From Deltaproteobacteria bacterium (lineage in GTDB: Bacteria; Desulfobacterota; Syntrophia; Syntrophales; UBA5619), in contig JAKAFS010000041.1 in assembly GCA_021817825.1 (NCBI GenBank), positions 1 through 34,424 of the forward strand: a DNA stretch of 34,424 nucleotides, written 5' to 3'. Shown here one piece after another: positions 25,305-33,261 of the stretch (the stretch's first letter is position 1; every line of letters begins with the position of its first letter). The notes beneath the pieces are model-generated. The model had not been told where the DNA came from and searched no databases. It saw only the letters and a list, made by a program, of their open reading frames with translations. A program made the position numbers and the translations under genes.

Positions 25305-26804
25305 TCAGATCGCCTCGTTGGGGTCCTGCTGCCGGATGTAGGCGAGGATTTTCGTCGCCAGCGGCGCATAGGTCTGGACCTTGTTGTAATCGCAGACCAC
25401 ATTGTTCAAATACTGAAGGATCAAGGCGTCCCCGGCCTTTTCCTCGGGCATGATCCCGGCGAAGAAGAAGCCGAGCTTCTCGAATTCGGGCCCCATGAAC
25501 CAGGTGGCGGCATCCTCGAGGGGCAAAAAGAGCTGGACCGCCGCGATCTGCCGGAGGCACAGCTCCCGCAGAATCCGCCGGACCTCGCGAACCGCCTGAG
25601 CCCCGTAACGGACGATCCGGACCTCGGCGCACCCCTCGGGTCCGAAGAGCTCGGTGTCGATCTCCGAAGGTCCTTCCGGCAGCTCCGGCGGGCCCGCAGG
25701 TTCGCTGAAGCGGTGCGCGGCCGAGAGCTCTCCGTAGATTTCCCGGACCAGGTCGCGGTGGGCTGCCGGGACGTAGAGGTCCTTTGTCTCGGGGGGCAAC
25801 AGATACCGGAAGCTCAAGACCACGCCGAGCCGCTGGCTGGTGTCTCCCTCGATCCCCTTGAAGTGCCAGGAGGCGGGACTCGTGGCCAAGAGGATGCCGC
25901 AGTCGGCAAGCCCCATCTTGGTCATGACCTTCTGGGTGAAGAGATGGTTCGTCACCGAGTAGTCGTAGATGCCTTTGAGCGGAACGGGCTTGTCGACCTC
26001 CTGGAGAAAGCGGCAGAGGCGATCCATGCACCCCTGGCCCCGGTATTCGATGTTCACGAAGATGTAGGTCAGCTCGGCGATCCGGCTTCCCTCGTAGGGG
26101 TAGACCAGGGCGCCGTGACCCATGAATTTCCCCTCGGCAGTGACGGCCACGGCGGAGAGCATGTGGCCGGTCCGGTTCATCTCCACGATCTGGTCGGGAT
26201 AATAGATGTAGTCCGTAAAGAAGGTGAAGCCGTGGGAGCGGTAGGCTCCCCGGGAGATTTCGATCGCCTCTTCGGGCGCCATGAGGCGGACCTCGTAGGC
26301 GACGCGCTCCGGCTTGCCCGCCGTCGGCAGCGCGTCCGCGGCCACCTCGGCCACCTTCCCGGGCTGTGCTGCCGGGACCCCCTTGAAATGCTTCACGAAG
26401 CGGGTTTCCTTGCCGCCGGACCCGAGATTCGTGAAGGTCACCTCGTCCATCACCTCCTGCATCAGGAAGATTCCCATTCCCCGGTCCGAGCGGTCGTCGA
26501 AACCGGCCTCGGCGTCGTAGCGGGTCAGCCGGGTGGGATCGAAGGGGAGCCCCTGTTCCCGGATGGACACGCCGATCCCGTCAGGGAGCGGATCGCAGAT
26601 CAGATCGAAGGTCGAGGTCGCGTCGGACTCGAAGGCATGCTCGATCAGGTTGGTCACCGCCTCTTCGATGACCAGATCGAAGCGGTAGAGATCGCCTTCG
26701 GGGCAGCCCCAGATCCGGGCGGATTCCCGGACGAAGAGCTGGGCGATGGGCAGGCAGGAAAGGTCGCTGGGCAGGGTCATTTTCATGGAGCGATTCAGGG
26801 ACAT
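25305..26804 (-). CDS. HATPase (RsbW-like) - GNAT acetyltransferase fusion protein
   Basis: 499 residues from ATG 26804, with GGAGGAAG 7 nt upstream. Residues ~1-140 look like an anti-sigma-type histidine-kinase-like ATPase: N-box EEAVTNLIEHAF (E48, N52), a G1-like segment REQGLPFDP (82-90) and G2 DRGMGIFLM (107-115). The usual Asp of the G1 box is Glu here. A GNAT-like domain follows (about 165-340), with the acyl-CoA loop VNIEYRGQGCMDRLCRF. The last ~130 residues are unassigned. No partner sigma factor, STAS antagonist or phosphatase gene is adjacent. It is divergent from the amidohydrolase across a 343-nt gap. The function is not known to me; a regulatory or protein-modifying role is only inference. 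Confidence 0.72.
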   Translation of the reverse strand: MSLNRSMKMTLPSDLSCLPIAQLFVRESARIWGCPEGDLYRFDLVIEEAVTNLIEHAFESDATSTFDLICDPLPDGIGVSIREQGLPFDPTRLTRYDAEAGFDDRSDRGMGIFLMQEVMDEVTFTNLGSGGKETRFVKHFKGVPAAQPGKVAEVAADALPTAGKPERVAYEVRLMAPEEAIEISRGAYRSHGFTFFTDYIYYPDQIVEMNRTGHMLSAVAVTAEGKFMGHGALVYPYEGSRIAELTYIFVNIEYRGQGCMDRLCRFLQEVDKPVPLKGIYDYSVTNHLFTQKVMTKMGLADCGILLATSPASWHFKGIEGDTSQRLGVVLSFRYLLPPETKDLYVPAAHRDLVREIYGELSAAHRFSEPAGPPELPEGPSEIDTELFGPEGCAEVRIVRYGAQAVREVRRILRELCLRQIAAVQLFLPLEDAATWFMGPEFEKLGFFFAGIMPEEKAGDALILQYLNNVVCDYNKVQTYAPLATKILAYIRQQDPNEAI

Positions 26805-26906
26805 GGCAACGCTTCCTCCAGAAGGCTGATGTGAACAAAGAAGGATTCCGGGACCGGCGGTCGCCGGACAGGGAAAAGGGTTCATAAAACCGCGGAGGAT
26901 CAAGGC

Positions 26907-26957
26907 GGTAACGGATGACCATCGCGGTCATTACCCCATCCGGGACGACCCTGTCAA
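26907..26957 (-). promoter_or_regulatory. Probable promoter of the HATPase-GNAT gene with an overlapping dyad
   Basis: On the minus strand a perfect TTGACA (26952-26957) is followed after 16 nt by GGTAAT (26930-26935). The -10 forms the left arm of a dyad: GGTAATGACC-gcgat-GGTCAT-ccg-TTACC, plus-strand 26907-26935. A protein binding this dyad would block the promoter. Predicted by eye only. Confidence 0.5.
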
Positions 26958-27055
26958 GGGCCGAAGAATCGGGGTGGGCCGTCCGCGTGAGACATCGGCA
27001 TTCCCACTGCCCCATTGCCCCGGAATCGGCTTAGCGCTGTGGCAGCGAAAGGCGG

Positions 27056-27084
27056 TTGACATCGGCCTCCCTTATCCGTATCCT
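27056..27084 (+). promoter_or_regulatory. Sigma70-like promoter of the amidohydrolase gene
   Basis: Perfect TTGACA (27056-27061), a 17-bp spacer and TATCCT (27079-27084). This places transcription about 55-60 nt before ATG 27148. The rest of the 26805-27147 gap holds the divergent promoter and dyad and no gene. Confidence 0.65.
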
Positions 27085-27147
27085 TCCGGCGTAATGAACT
27101 TTCCGCAAAAATTTACGATGACATTTTCGAGGGATAAGGGAAAAAGC

Positions 27148-28797
27148 ATGGGCGTTCGCGAACCGGCGGAGATCGTTTTTCGCAACACGGCTATCCATAC
27201 CGCCGATCCGCAGCGGCCCTGGGCCGAGGCCCTGGCCGTGGCGGCCGGGCGGATCGCCTGCGTCGGCGATCAGGCCGACGTGGATCACTGGATCGGGCCC
27301 GCGACGGAGCTCTTCGACCTGCCCGGGAAGCTGGTCCTGCCCGGGTTTCGCGACAGTCACATCCATCCCCTGGCCGGAAGCTTCAACCTCCTGGAATGCC
27401 GCCTGGTCGGTCCGGCCGACGCCGCCTCCTACCTCACGCAAATCCGGGCCTACGGCCGGGCGAACGGGGATCAGCCCTTCCTCCGCGGCGGCGGCTGGCA
27501 GCCCGACGCCTTTTCTTCCCACGGCCCCGACCGCAAGGCGCTCGATGCCGTCGTTTCCGACCGGCCCGCGCTCCTGAAGTCCCTGGACGGCCACAGCGCC
27601 TGGGTGAACAGCCGGGCGCTGGAAATGGCCGGGATCGGGAAGGGTAGCCCCGATCCTCCCGGCGGCCTCATCGTCCGGGACCCCGTCACCGGGGAGCCCA
27701 CCGGGACGCTGCGGGAATGGTCGGCCATGGATCTGGTGGAAGCGAGGCTGCCGAAGCCGGCGGTACGGGACCTGGTGACGGCCGGCTGGGCCTTCCTGGA
27801 GAGGGCGGCCCGGCTGGGCATCGTCTCGGTCCATGAAGCCATGGCCGGGGAGGCGGAACTGGCCGCTTACCGGGAGCTCGAACGGAGCGGCGAACTCACC
27901 CTGCGGGTCCAGGCCGCCATGCTCTGCGAGCCGCCGGGGGGGGAAGAGGCCGTTCACCGTCTCGTTCGCATGCAGCGGGAATTCCGGGGCAGGCTGCTTG
28001 CGCCCCAGGCGGTAAAGATCTTTCTCGACGGCGTCGTGGAGGGGCACACGGCCCGACTCCTTTTTCCCTACGCGGACCGGCCCGGGTTCCGGGGGGAACT
28101 GCTCTGGACGCCCGCAGATCTCGACCGGACGGTCCGGGCCCTCGACCGGGCGGGCCTACAGATCCATTTCCACGCCATCGGGGACGGCGCCGTCCGCCTG
28201 GCCCTCGATACCCTGGAGAAGAACCTGAAAACCGGGGGGCGACGCAACGGCCGCCACCTGATCGCCCACTGCGACCTGGTGGACGCCGCGGACATTCCGC
28301 GCTTCGGTACGCTGGGCGTCACGGCCGTCCTTCAGCCGGCCTGGTTTTACCGGGAGGCGAACTTTGACCGGACGGCCCTTCCCTTTTTGGGCCGGCAACG
28401 GGCCTACGGCCTCTATCGGATGCGGACGCTCCTTGCCGCCGGAGGGGCCGTCGCCTGCGGCAGCGACTGGCCCTTCAGCGGCGAACTCAACACCTTCAAT
28501 CCTCTGGATTCCATCCAGGTGGGCGTCACCCGGGCAGGCCTCGACGCCGATCCGGAGCAACCCTACCTGCCCGAGGAGCGCCTGGAACTGTCCACCCTGA
28601 TCGACGGCTTCACCATGGCCGGCGCCCGGGCCGATTTTCAGGAAGCGATCACCGGGTCGCTCACCGCCGGCAAGTCGGCGGATCTGGCGGTGCTGGACCG
28701 GAATCCTTTTCACCTTCCCGCAGAAGAGATCTCCCGCGCCCGGGTCCTTTTGACCCTCTTTGCGGGGCGGACCGTCTTTCGCGCCGATTCCCTCTGA
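27148..28797 (+). CDS. Amidohydrolase family 3 protein (YtcJ-like)
   Basis: A 549-residue metal-dependent hydrolase. The N-terminal beta-sandwich carries NTAIHTADPQRPWAEALAV and GRIACVGD. The metal site begins at VLPGFRDSHIHPL, followed by HFHAIGDGAV, LIAHCDLVD and the Asp of CGSDWPFSG. The C-terminal GSLTAGKSADLAVLDRNPF closes the sandwich. ATG 27148 is chosen because AAGGG lies 8 nt upstream; in-frame ATGs at 27094 and 27118 lack a Shine-Dalgarno. Members of this family hydrolyse diverse amides and esters and their substrates are rarely known; none can be assigned here. There is no signal peptide, so it is cytoplasmic. Codon use is strongly GC-rich. Confidence 0.88.
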   Translation: MGVREPAEIVFRNTAIHTADPQRPWAEALAVAAGRIACVGDQADVDHWIGPATELFDLPGKLVLPGFRDSHIHPLAGSFNLLECRLVGPADAASYLTQIRAYGRANGDQPFLRGGGWQPDAFSSHGPDRKALDAVVSDRPALLKSLDGHSAWVNSRALEMAGIGKGSPDPPGGLIVRDPVTGEPTGTLREWSAMDLVEARLPKPAVRDLVTAGWAFLERAARLGIVSVHEAMAGEAELAAYRELERSGELTLRVQAAMLCEPPGGEEAVHRLVRMQREFRGRLLAPQAVKIFLDGVVEGHTARLLFPYADRPGFRGELLWTPADLDRTVRALDRAGLQIHFHAIGDGAVRLALDTLEKNLKTGGRRNGRHLIAHCDLVDAADIPRFGTLGVTAVLQPAWFYREANFDRTALPFLGRQRAYGLYRMRTLLAAGGAVACGSDWPFSGELNTFNPLDSIQVGVTRAGLDADPEQPYLPEERLELSTLIDGFTMAGARADFQEAITGSLTAGKSADLAVLDRNPFHLPAEEISRARVLLTLFAGRTVFRADSL

Positions 28798-28967
28798 AAT
28801 TCCGGTCGGCTTTCCGGCGTCCCCATCGGCATCCCCATGTATGGGGAGATTGTGCCCACCAGCGGGCCAGGGCATGGGCCGTTCGTGCCGCACAGCAAGC
28901 ATTTGCGTCTCTCCTCCGGGCGCGACCACCGCCACCGGCGCTTTCCAGGGATGATCCTTTTTTCACG
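28798..28967. other. Intergenic stretch after the amidohydrolase
   Basis: 170 nt without a credible gene. It holds a small hairpin TCCCCAT-gt-ATGGGGA (28832-28847) about 35 nt after the stop. No T-run follows, so termination there would have to be factor-dependent. Nothing else recognisable. Confidence 0.5.
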
Positions 28968-28996
28968 TTGCGGCCTCCGGATGACTTGTGTATGAT
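28968..28996 (+). promoter_or_regulatory. Sigma70-like promoter of ssb
   Basis: TTGCGG (28968-28973), a 17-bp spacer and TATGAT (28991-28996), about 37 nt upstream of the ssb ATG. Confidence 0.6.
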
Positions 28997-29032
28997 CCGC
29001 CGAAATGCGGTTTTTCACGAAAGGGGGAGGAC

Positions 29033-29452
29033 ATGATCAACAAGGCGATTCTGGTAGGCAGGCTGGGGAAGGATCCGGAGGTCCGGTATATGCCGGACGG
29101 GACAATGGTCACCAATTTCACGATAGCGACCGATGAACAGTGGAAAGACAAAAACGGGGAGAGGGTGCAAAAGACCGAATGGCACAAGATCGTCACCTAT
29201 CGGAAGCTTGCGGAGATCTGCGGAAAATTCCTCAATAAAGGCAAACTCGTTTATGTGGAAGGGCGCATCCAGACCAGGTCCTGGGATGACAAGGAAGGGA
29301 TCAAACACTATACGACCGAAATCGTCGCCTCGGATATGAAGATGCTGGAGTCCCGAGGTCAGCGGGGGGGCGATGGCTATCCCGAAGAGTCTCCTGCCGC
29401 GTCGCATCAGCCTGCGGACGGTCCGTTGCCCGACGATGACGTCCCCTTTTAG
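29033..29452 (+). CDS. ssb: Single-stranded DNA-binding protein
   Basis: 139 residues. The OB-fold starts [20 protein letters not shown] and includes [29 protein letters not shown] and [13 protein letters not shown] low-complexity linker follows and then the acidic tip DDDVPF, which recruits replication and repair partners. The start ATG 29033 has GGGGGAGG immediately upstream; the in-frame codons before it are non-coding. Size and tail are standard for SSB. The LysR-type gene begins 95 nt downstream. Confidence 0.96.
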   Translation: MINKAILVGRLGKDPEVRYMPDGTMVTNFTIATDEQWKDKNGERVQKTEWHKIVTYRKLAEICGKFLNKGKLVYVEGRIQTRSWDDKEGIKHYTTEIVASDMKMLESRGQRGGDGYPEESPAASHQPADGPLPDDDVPF

Positions 29453-29547
29453 CGTCTGCCTGGAAGCCGATTGTTGATGATGACCGACACGACTAAGAAG
29501 GATGAAGAGAATCTTTGTCGTTATGACTGCGGAAGTGGAAAGAAGCT

Positions 29548-30576
29548 GTGATCGATAAGATTTCGGGAGATTTTTTGCAGTGGATGCGGGGATTCTACTG
29601 CGTCGCCGAGACGGGGAGCGTCCGGCGGGCGGCGATCGCCATGGGGCAGGGACAGCCGACCATCAGCCGCCAGATCAAGCTTCTGGAAAAGGAACTGGGA
29701 GTCACCCTCTTCGACCGCTCTTCCGGCAACATGCTGATCACGCCGGAGGGGAAAAAACTCCAGGAAGATGCCGTCACCCTCTTCGAGTACGTGAAGCATA
29801 TCAAGGGCGAATTCAAGAATGAACAGATAAACTACGGAGGAAAGATCTCCATCGCCGCGACGACAGGCGTCACCTACTCCATCTTGCCGCCCTATATCGA
29901 CCAGTTCCGCAGGCTGCATCCCGACGTCACCTTTCAATTCGAAGGGATCACCCGGGAGACGGTCTATGAAAAGGTCGAATCCGCGGAGGCGGATTTCGGG
30001 ATCGCGGTTTTCGACAAGAGTCACAGCACGCTCGTCTGTCACGACCTCTTCGAAGCCGGCCTGATCATGATTGCCCCCAAGAACAACCCCTACTTCTCGG
30101 GAAAGGCCCTCCCCACCCTCCAGCAGATCGCCAAGGTTCCCCTTATCCGTCTGGCGCACCATGGTGTGTTTGCCCCGCTGATTGAGGAGCGCTTTGCCAA
30201 AGACGGGTTGAAACCCAATGTGGTGATGACCCACAACAACTACTTCAACATCAAACAATATGTGGCTCTGGGAATGGGCGTCGCCATCATCGGCGAGCAT
30301 GCCGTTTCCCAGGAGGACGAGCAGAGCTTCGACATCTACAACATGGAGCCCTACTTCCCGAAATTGAAGTATGTGATTATCCTGAAGAAAAAGAAATACC
30401 TCGCGCCGATGGTCAAGGAATTCATCCGGACCATCAAACCGGATATCGAGTTTTCCGCCAATCTGGAGCCCTCGGACGTGCCGGCCCTGTCCCTGACCAA
30501 TCTTCTCCAGAAACGGGTAGGGATGAACCAGGCGGAGTCGTCGCCGGTCAAGACCGGCAGGGGGAAGAAGCGCTGA
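29548..30576 (+). CDS. LysR-type transcriptional regulator
   Basis: A 342-residue regulator. The N-terminal winged helix-turn-helix (about 10-68) reads FYCVAETGSVRRAAIAMG and QPTISRQIKLLEKELG, then VTLFDRSSG. A linker helix and a two-lobed effector domain follow (about 95-300: GKISIAATTGVTYSILPPYI, YVALGMGVAIIGEHAV). An unusual charged C-terminal tail of ~30 residues ends TGRGKKR. The GTG start at 29548 has GGAAAGAAG just upstream. No metabolic gene is adjacent or divergent, so the target and ligand cannot be inferred. It converges with tatA. Confidence 0.9.
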   Translation: MIDKISGDFLQWMRGFYCVAETGSVRRAAIAMGQGQPTISRQIKLLEKELGVTLFDRSSGNMLITPEGKKLQEDAVTLFEYVKHIKGEFKNEQINYGGKISIAATTGVTYSILPPYIDQFRRLHPDVTFQFEGITRETVYEKVESAEADFGIAVFDKSHSTLVCHDLFEAGLIMIAPKNNPYFSGKALPTLQQIAKVPLIRLAHHGVFAPLIEERFAKDGLKPNVVMTHNNYFNIKQYVALGMGVAIIGEHAVSQEDEQSFDIYNMEPYFPKLKYVIILKKKKYLAPMVKEFIRTIKPDIEFSANLEPSDVPALSLTNLLQKRVGMNQAESSPVKTGRGKKR

Positions 30577-30789
30577 CGGCGTCACAGCCCGGCGGCGCGA
30601 CTCGTCAATCCGCTCCGGCCGGTTCAACGCAGTCTCGCTTCGGCACTTACTTTATGGAATTAGGAGAGGGAAAACGCCATAGATGCGCTATGGCCCGGGA
30701 ATGGCAAACCGGCACTGCCGCGGCGGAATTCCCGCCATCCGGCAGCCTGCGAGCCTCTGTTTTCAACCCCTGTCCGGAGCGCCGGGAGG
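30577..30789. other. Structured convergent intergenic region (lysR/tatA)
   Basis: 213 nt with no gene. Two clear hairpins are present: GCCATAG-atgcg-CTATGGC (30676-30694), and a two-part stem with outer TGCCG/CGGCA and inner GGCGG/CCGCC (30716-30744). Neither has a T-run. As the gap lies between convergent genes, bidirectional termination is plausible; a small structured RNA is not excluded. Confidence 0.45.
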
Positions 30790-30984
30790 TCAGGACTTTT
30801 TTTCGTCGCTCTTCTTGTCGTCCGGAGGCGTGACATCGATCTCGTTCGGCTCGTGAGTGGCTTTTTTGAAGTTCTTGATGCTCCTGCCGATGGCGCCGCC
30901 GATCTCGGGGAGCTTGCCGGCGCCGAAGATGATCAGGATGATCACCAGGATGATCAACAATTCAGGCATGCCTATTCCAAACAT
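30790..30984 (-). CDS. tatA: Sec-independent protein translocase TatA/TatE
   Basis: A 64-residue protein. One N-terminal membrane helix (about 6-20, [14 protein letters not shown]) is followed by the hinge [21 protein letters not shown] amphipathic helix and a short charged tail. This is the pore-forming subunit of the twin-arginine system for folded proteins. ATG 30984 has GAGGTGAT upstream. A good promoter sits at 31021-31049. No tatB or tatC is adjacent. Confidence 0.94.
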   Translation of the reverse strand: MFGIGMPELLIILVIILIIFGAGKLPEIGGAIGRSIKNFKKATHEPNEIDVTPPDDKKSDEKKS

Positions 30985-31020
30985 GATCTCATCACCTCGT
31001 TAAAGGGTTTCTTGCCAATA

Positions 31021-31049
31021 TTTGTAAATCATCATCACTGCCTTGTCAA
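31021..31049 (-). promoter_or_regulatory. Sigma70-like promoter of tatA
   Basis: On the minus strand a perfect TTGACA (31044-31049), a 17-bp spacer and TACAAA (31021-31026). It lies in the 77-nt gap after the RodZ-like gene, so tatA can be transcribed on its own. Confidence 0.6.
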
Positions 31050-31061
31050 AGGGTAAATGGA

Positions 31062-31934
31062 TCAAGGCGTCGCGGTCGTCGGCGTCTCTTCGGGCAGGCG
31101 GAGGTGGACAACCTCGCCCGGCTTTCCCAAGCTGCCCAGTGCTTTTCCCTGGTAGGTCACGTTGATCCCGCCTGCGTTGCCCACATCGAGCCGGAAATAT
31201 TCGGCGGCCGACCGTTCGATCTTTTCCCCCGGTTGCAGCAGGACCTGGTGGGTGTCGCCATCCTGGGTGATCCGCACCCAGGTGAGTTCGCGGGCTTCGA
31301 TGACCAGGAGATGTTTTTTCCCTGAGACTGCCGGCGGCGGAGCGACCAAAGCCGGCGCTTTCACCGGTGAAGCCGCCGGCTCCCGCGCTTCGAAGACCGT
31401 CGCAGGCGCTTCTGCGGCCGGAGCGGCTGTTTCCGCGGCCGGGGCCTGCGGTTCAGCGGTCACCGCTGGCGGTGTGGGTGGTGCGGGGGCCGGGGGGGGT
31501 GCCGATTGGTCATAGAGGAAGAGGGTGTAGACCAAGATGCCGGCGACGATGACGGCGCCGAGCGTCGAAAAGAGAAAGCGATAGCGCCCGCCGTTTTCCG
31601 GCCAGGGTTTGCGCACCTCCGCTTCTTCCTGCGGCGGCTTCAGGCTTTCCAGATACTTGTCATAGCGGGCCATGAGCGGTTGTTCGTCAATGCCGACGGC
31701 CCTGGCGTATTTGCGAATATAATCACGAGCATATACCGGCGGAGGGAGACGGTAGAACTCCCCGCTTTCCACGGCCGCAAGGTTGATGACGCTGACCCGC
31801 GTGGCCGTGAAGATGTCATTCAGGGAGAGCCCTCGCGACTCTCGGGCGGCCTTCAGGTTCTGGACAGTTTCTTGACTGGCCGCGGGCGTTTTCTCCTTGG
31901 CCGGAGTTGCCTTTTCCTCGTTCATCGAATCCAT
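31062..31934 (-). CDS. RodZ-like helix-turn-helix membrane protein
   Basis: 290 residues with the RodZ layout. A cytoplasmic helix-turn-helix occupies about 24-90 (LKAARESRGLSLNDIFTATR, then VYARDYIRKYARAVG). A single membrane helix follows at about 118-141 (FLFSTLGAVIVAGILVYTLF). Next is a Pro/Ala-rich periplasmic linker (~142-205) and a C-terminal beta domain of the DUF4115 kind (HLLVIEARELTWVRITQDG to EVVHLRL). RodZ tethers MreB to the envelope in rod-shaped cells. ATG 31934 has GGGGGG 4-5 nt upstream; ATG 31925 is an alternative start. mreB is not in the window. The divergent neighbour is the phosphatase gene at 32124. Confidence 0.82.
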   Translation of the reverse strand: MDSMNEEKATPAKEKTPAASQETVQNLKAARESRGLSLNDIFTATRVSVINLAAVESGEFYRLPPPVYARDYIRKYARAVGIDEQPLMARYDKYLESLKPPQEEAEVRKPWPENGGRYRFLFSTLGAVIVAGILVYTLFLYDQSAPPPAPAPPTPPAVTAEPQAPAAETAAPAAEAPATVFEAREPAASPVKAPALVAPPPAVSGKKHLLVIEARELTWVRITQDGDTHQVLLQPGEKIERSAAEYFRLDVGNAGGINVTYQGKALGSLGKPGEVVHLRLPEETPTTATP

Positions 31935-32123
31935 AATTCCCCCCGTAAACGGTCGATACCATTAGCACCATTTCATCGGCCATGCAACAGCAAAGATGAA
32001 CAAGAGGAGCGGGATCTTTCGTCCGGCGAAAATTTGGGGCTGGTTTTTTACCCCTCTTTATGGTGGTATGGCATCCGTTTCGGCAATGGCCGGAGATGAG
32101 CAGGTGAGACGAGGGGATGGACG

Positions 32124-32939
32124 ATGGATGAAAAAGAGCTGCAACTGGTAAAGGATGCCCGATTGTTTATCGAGGCGTTGGCCCTGGATGCGGGAGCGCT
32201 GCTCCGGGAGAGGCTCCACGAGTGCCATCGGGTGGAGTACAAAGGGGAGATCAACCTCGTTACGGAGGCCGATCACCTTGCAGAGGCGCTCATCGTGGAG
32301 CGGATCGGACGGTTCTATCCCGGTCATGACATTCTGGCGGAGGAGTCTGCCGCAACGGCGAACGGTTCGGCCTTTCGTTGGATCATCGATCCCTTGGACG
32401 GAACCACAAACTATGCCCACGGCTTTCCGGTCTTCTGCGTTTCCATTGCCCTAGAAGTGGCGGGGGTCATCCAACTGGGCGCCGTTTACAACCCGATGCT
32501 GAAGGAGCTGTTCACGGCCGAGAGGGGGCAGGGGGCCTTTCTGAACGGCACCCGCCTTGGGGTCTCCCGGACCCGGGATCTCAACAAAGCGCTCCTGGCG
32601 ACCGGTTTCCCCTATGACTTGCGACAGGACCGGAACAACAACATCAATTACTTCCGGGCGTTGGCCAAGAGCACCCAGGCGGTGCGCCGGGCCGGCTCGG
32701 CCGCTCTCGACTTGGCCTATGTGGCGGCAGGCCGCTTCGACGGTTTTTGGGAGCTGAAACTCATGCCCTGGGATACCGCGGCGGGCTGGCTTTTGGTCGA
32801 AGAGGCCGGCGGCCGGATCACCGATCTGGGAGGCGGTTCCTATGACCTGCGGGCGCCGCACATCCTGGCTTCGAACGGAATTATCCACGACCGGATGCTA
32901 GGCATCCTGGCCGCGACGGATCCTCTGGAAAATCCCTAG
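32124..32939 (+). CDS. Inositol monophosphatase family protein (SuhB-like)
   Basis: A 271-residue metal-dependent sugar phosphatase. The metal and substrate residues are visible: D50 in LVTEADH, E73-E74 in LAEES, IIDPLDGTTNYAHGFP (D89, D92, T95) and the C-terminal LMPWDTAAGWLLVEEAGG. Length and motifs are those of SuhB/IMPase. Relatives hydrolyse inositol-1-phosphate, and some act as 3'-phosphoadenosine or fructose-bisphosphate phosphatases; the substrate cannot be told here. ATG 32124 has GAGGGG about 7 nt upstream. A perfect palindrome follows 31 nt after the stop. Confidence 0.9.
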   Translation: MDEKELQLVKDARLFIEALALDAGALLRERLHECHRVEYKGEINLVTEADHLAEALIVERIGRFYPGHDILAEESAATANGSAFRWIIDPLDGTTNYAHGFPVFCVSIALEVAGVIQLGAVYNPMLKELFTAERGQGAFLNGTRLGVSRTRDLNKALLATGFPYDLRQDRNNNINYFRALAKSTQAVRRAGSAALDLAYVAAGRFDGFWELKLMPWDTAAGWLLVEEAGGRITDLGGGSYDLRAPHILASNGIIHDRMLGILAATDPLENP

Positions 32940-32970
32940 CCGGCGAGTGACCGGCTGTTTGTCCGCCTGA

Positions 32971-33000
32971 AGGAGGGTCCTCTTTAAAGAGGACCCTCCT
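32971..33000 (+). terminator. Perfect 30-bp palindrome, probable terminator
   Basis: AGGAGGGTCCTCTTT is followed at once by its exact complement (centre 32985/32986). Only a pyrimidine-rich ATCTCTTT follows, so intrinsic termination is likely but not textbook. It lies 31 nt after the phosphatase stop. The rest of the 32940-33261 gap holds a small hairpin (33058-33071), the hsp20 promoter and its leader. Confidence 0.65.
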
Positions 33001-33111
33001 ATCTCTTTGCCGTTCCGCTTTTCCTCCTTCGCTCCTGCGGTCGAAGCTTTGCCCTTCTGCCTGCATAGGCATCTTTAAAATGAAGAGGCCCGACTCCCGG
33101 TTCCGATCGGC

Positions 33112-33139
33112 TTGACAACCGAAATTGGGTGCATATATT
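33112..33139 (+). promoter_or_regulatory. Promoter of the hsp20 pair
   Basis: Perfect TTGACA (33112-33117), a 16-bp spacer and TATATT (33134-33139). The -35 reads CTTGACA, close to the heat-shock sigma32 form CTTGAA, but a CCCCAT-type -10 is not clear. No CIRCE operator is seen. Confidence 0.6.
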
Positions 33140-33145
33140 ACGGCC

Positions 33146-33261
33146 GAAACGGGATTGAACTGAATGATAACAGCTTGTTAGTCTCAGCGATGTTTGGAAC
33201 GAGCTGTTCCGGCTTTTCCCCCGGAGAGAGGTTATAAAACACTTTTTAGGAGGTGAGCGAT
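33146..33261 (+). promoter_or_regulatory. Long 5' leader of hsp20, possible RNA thermometer
   Basis: About 115 nt separate the predicted start of transcription from ATG 33262. The leader contains hairpin GGAAC-gagct-GTTCC (33196-33210) and a TTTTCC tract (33214-33219) that can pair, with G-U pairs, with the GGAGG of the Shine-Dalgarno AGGAGG (33248-33253). That is the logic of fourU/ROSE thermometers found upstream of Hsp20 genes. Not folded computationally. Confidence 0.35.

Noticed and set aside
30640-30760. A cyclic-di-GMP or cobalamin riboswitch, suggested by GGCAAACC and GGAGAGGG
   Set aside because: The conserved core segments expected for either class are missing, and no gene is placed downstream on either strand to be controlled.
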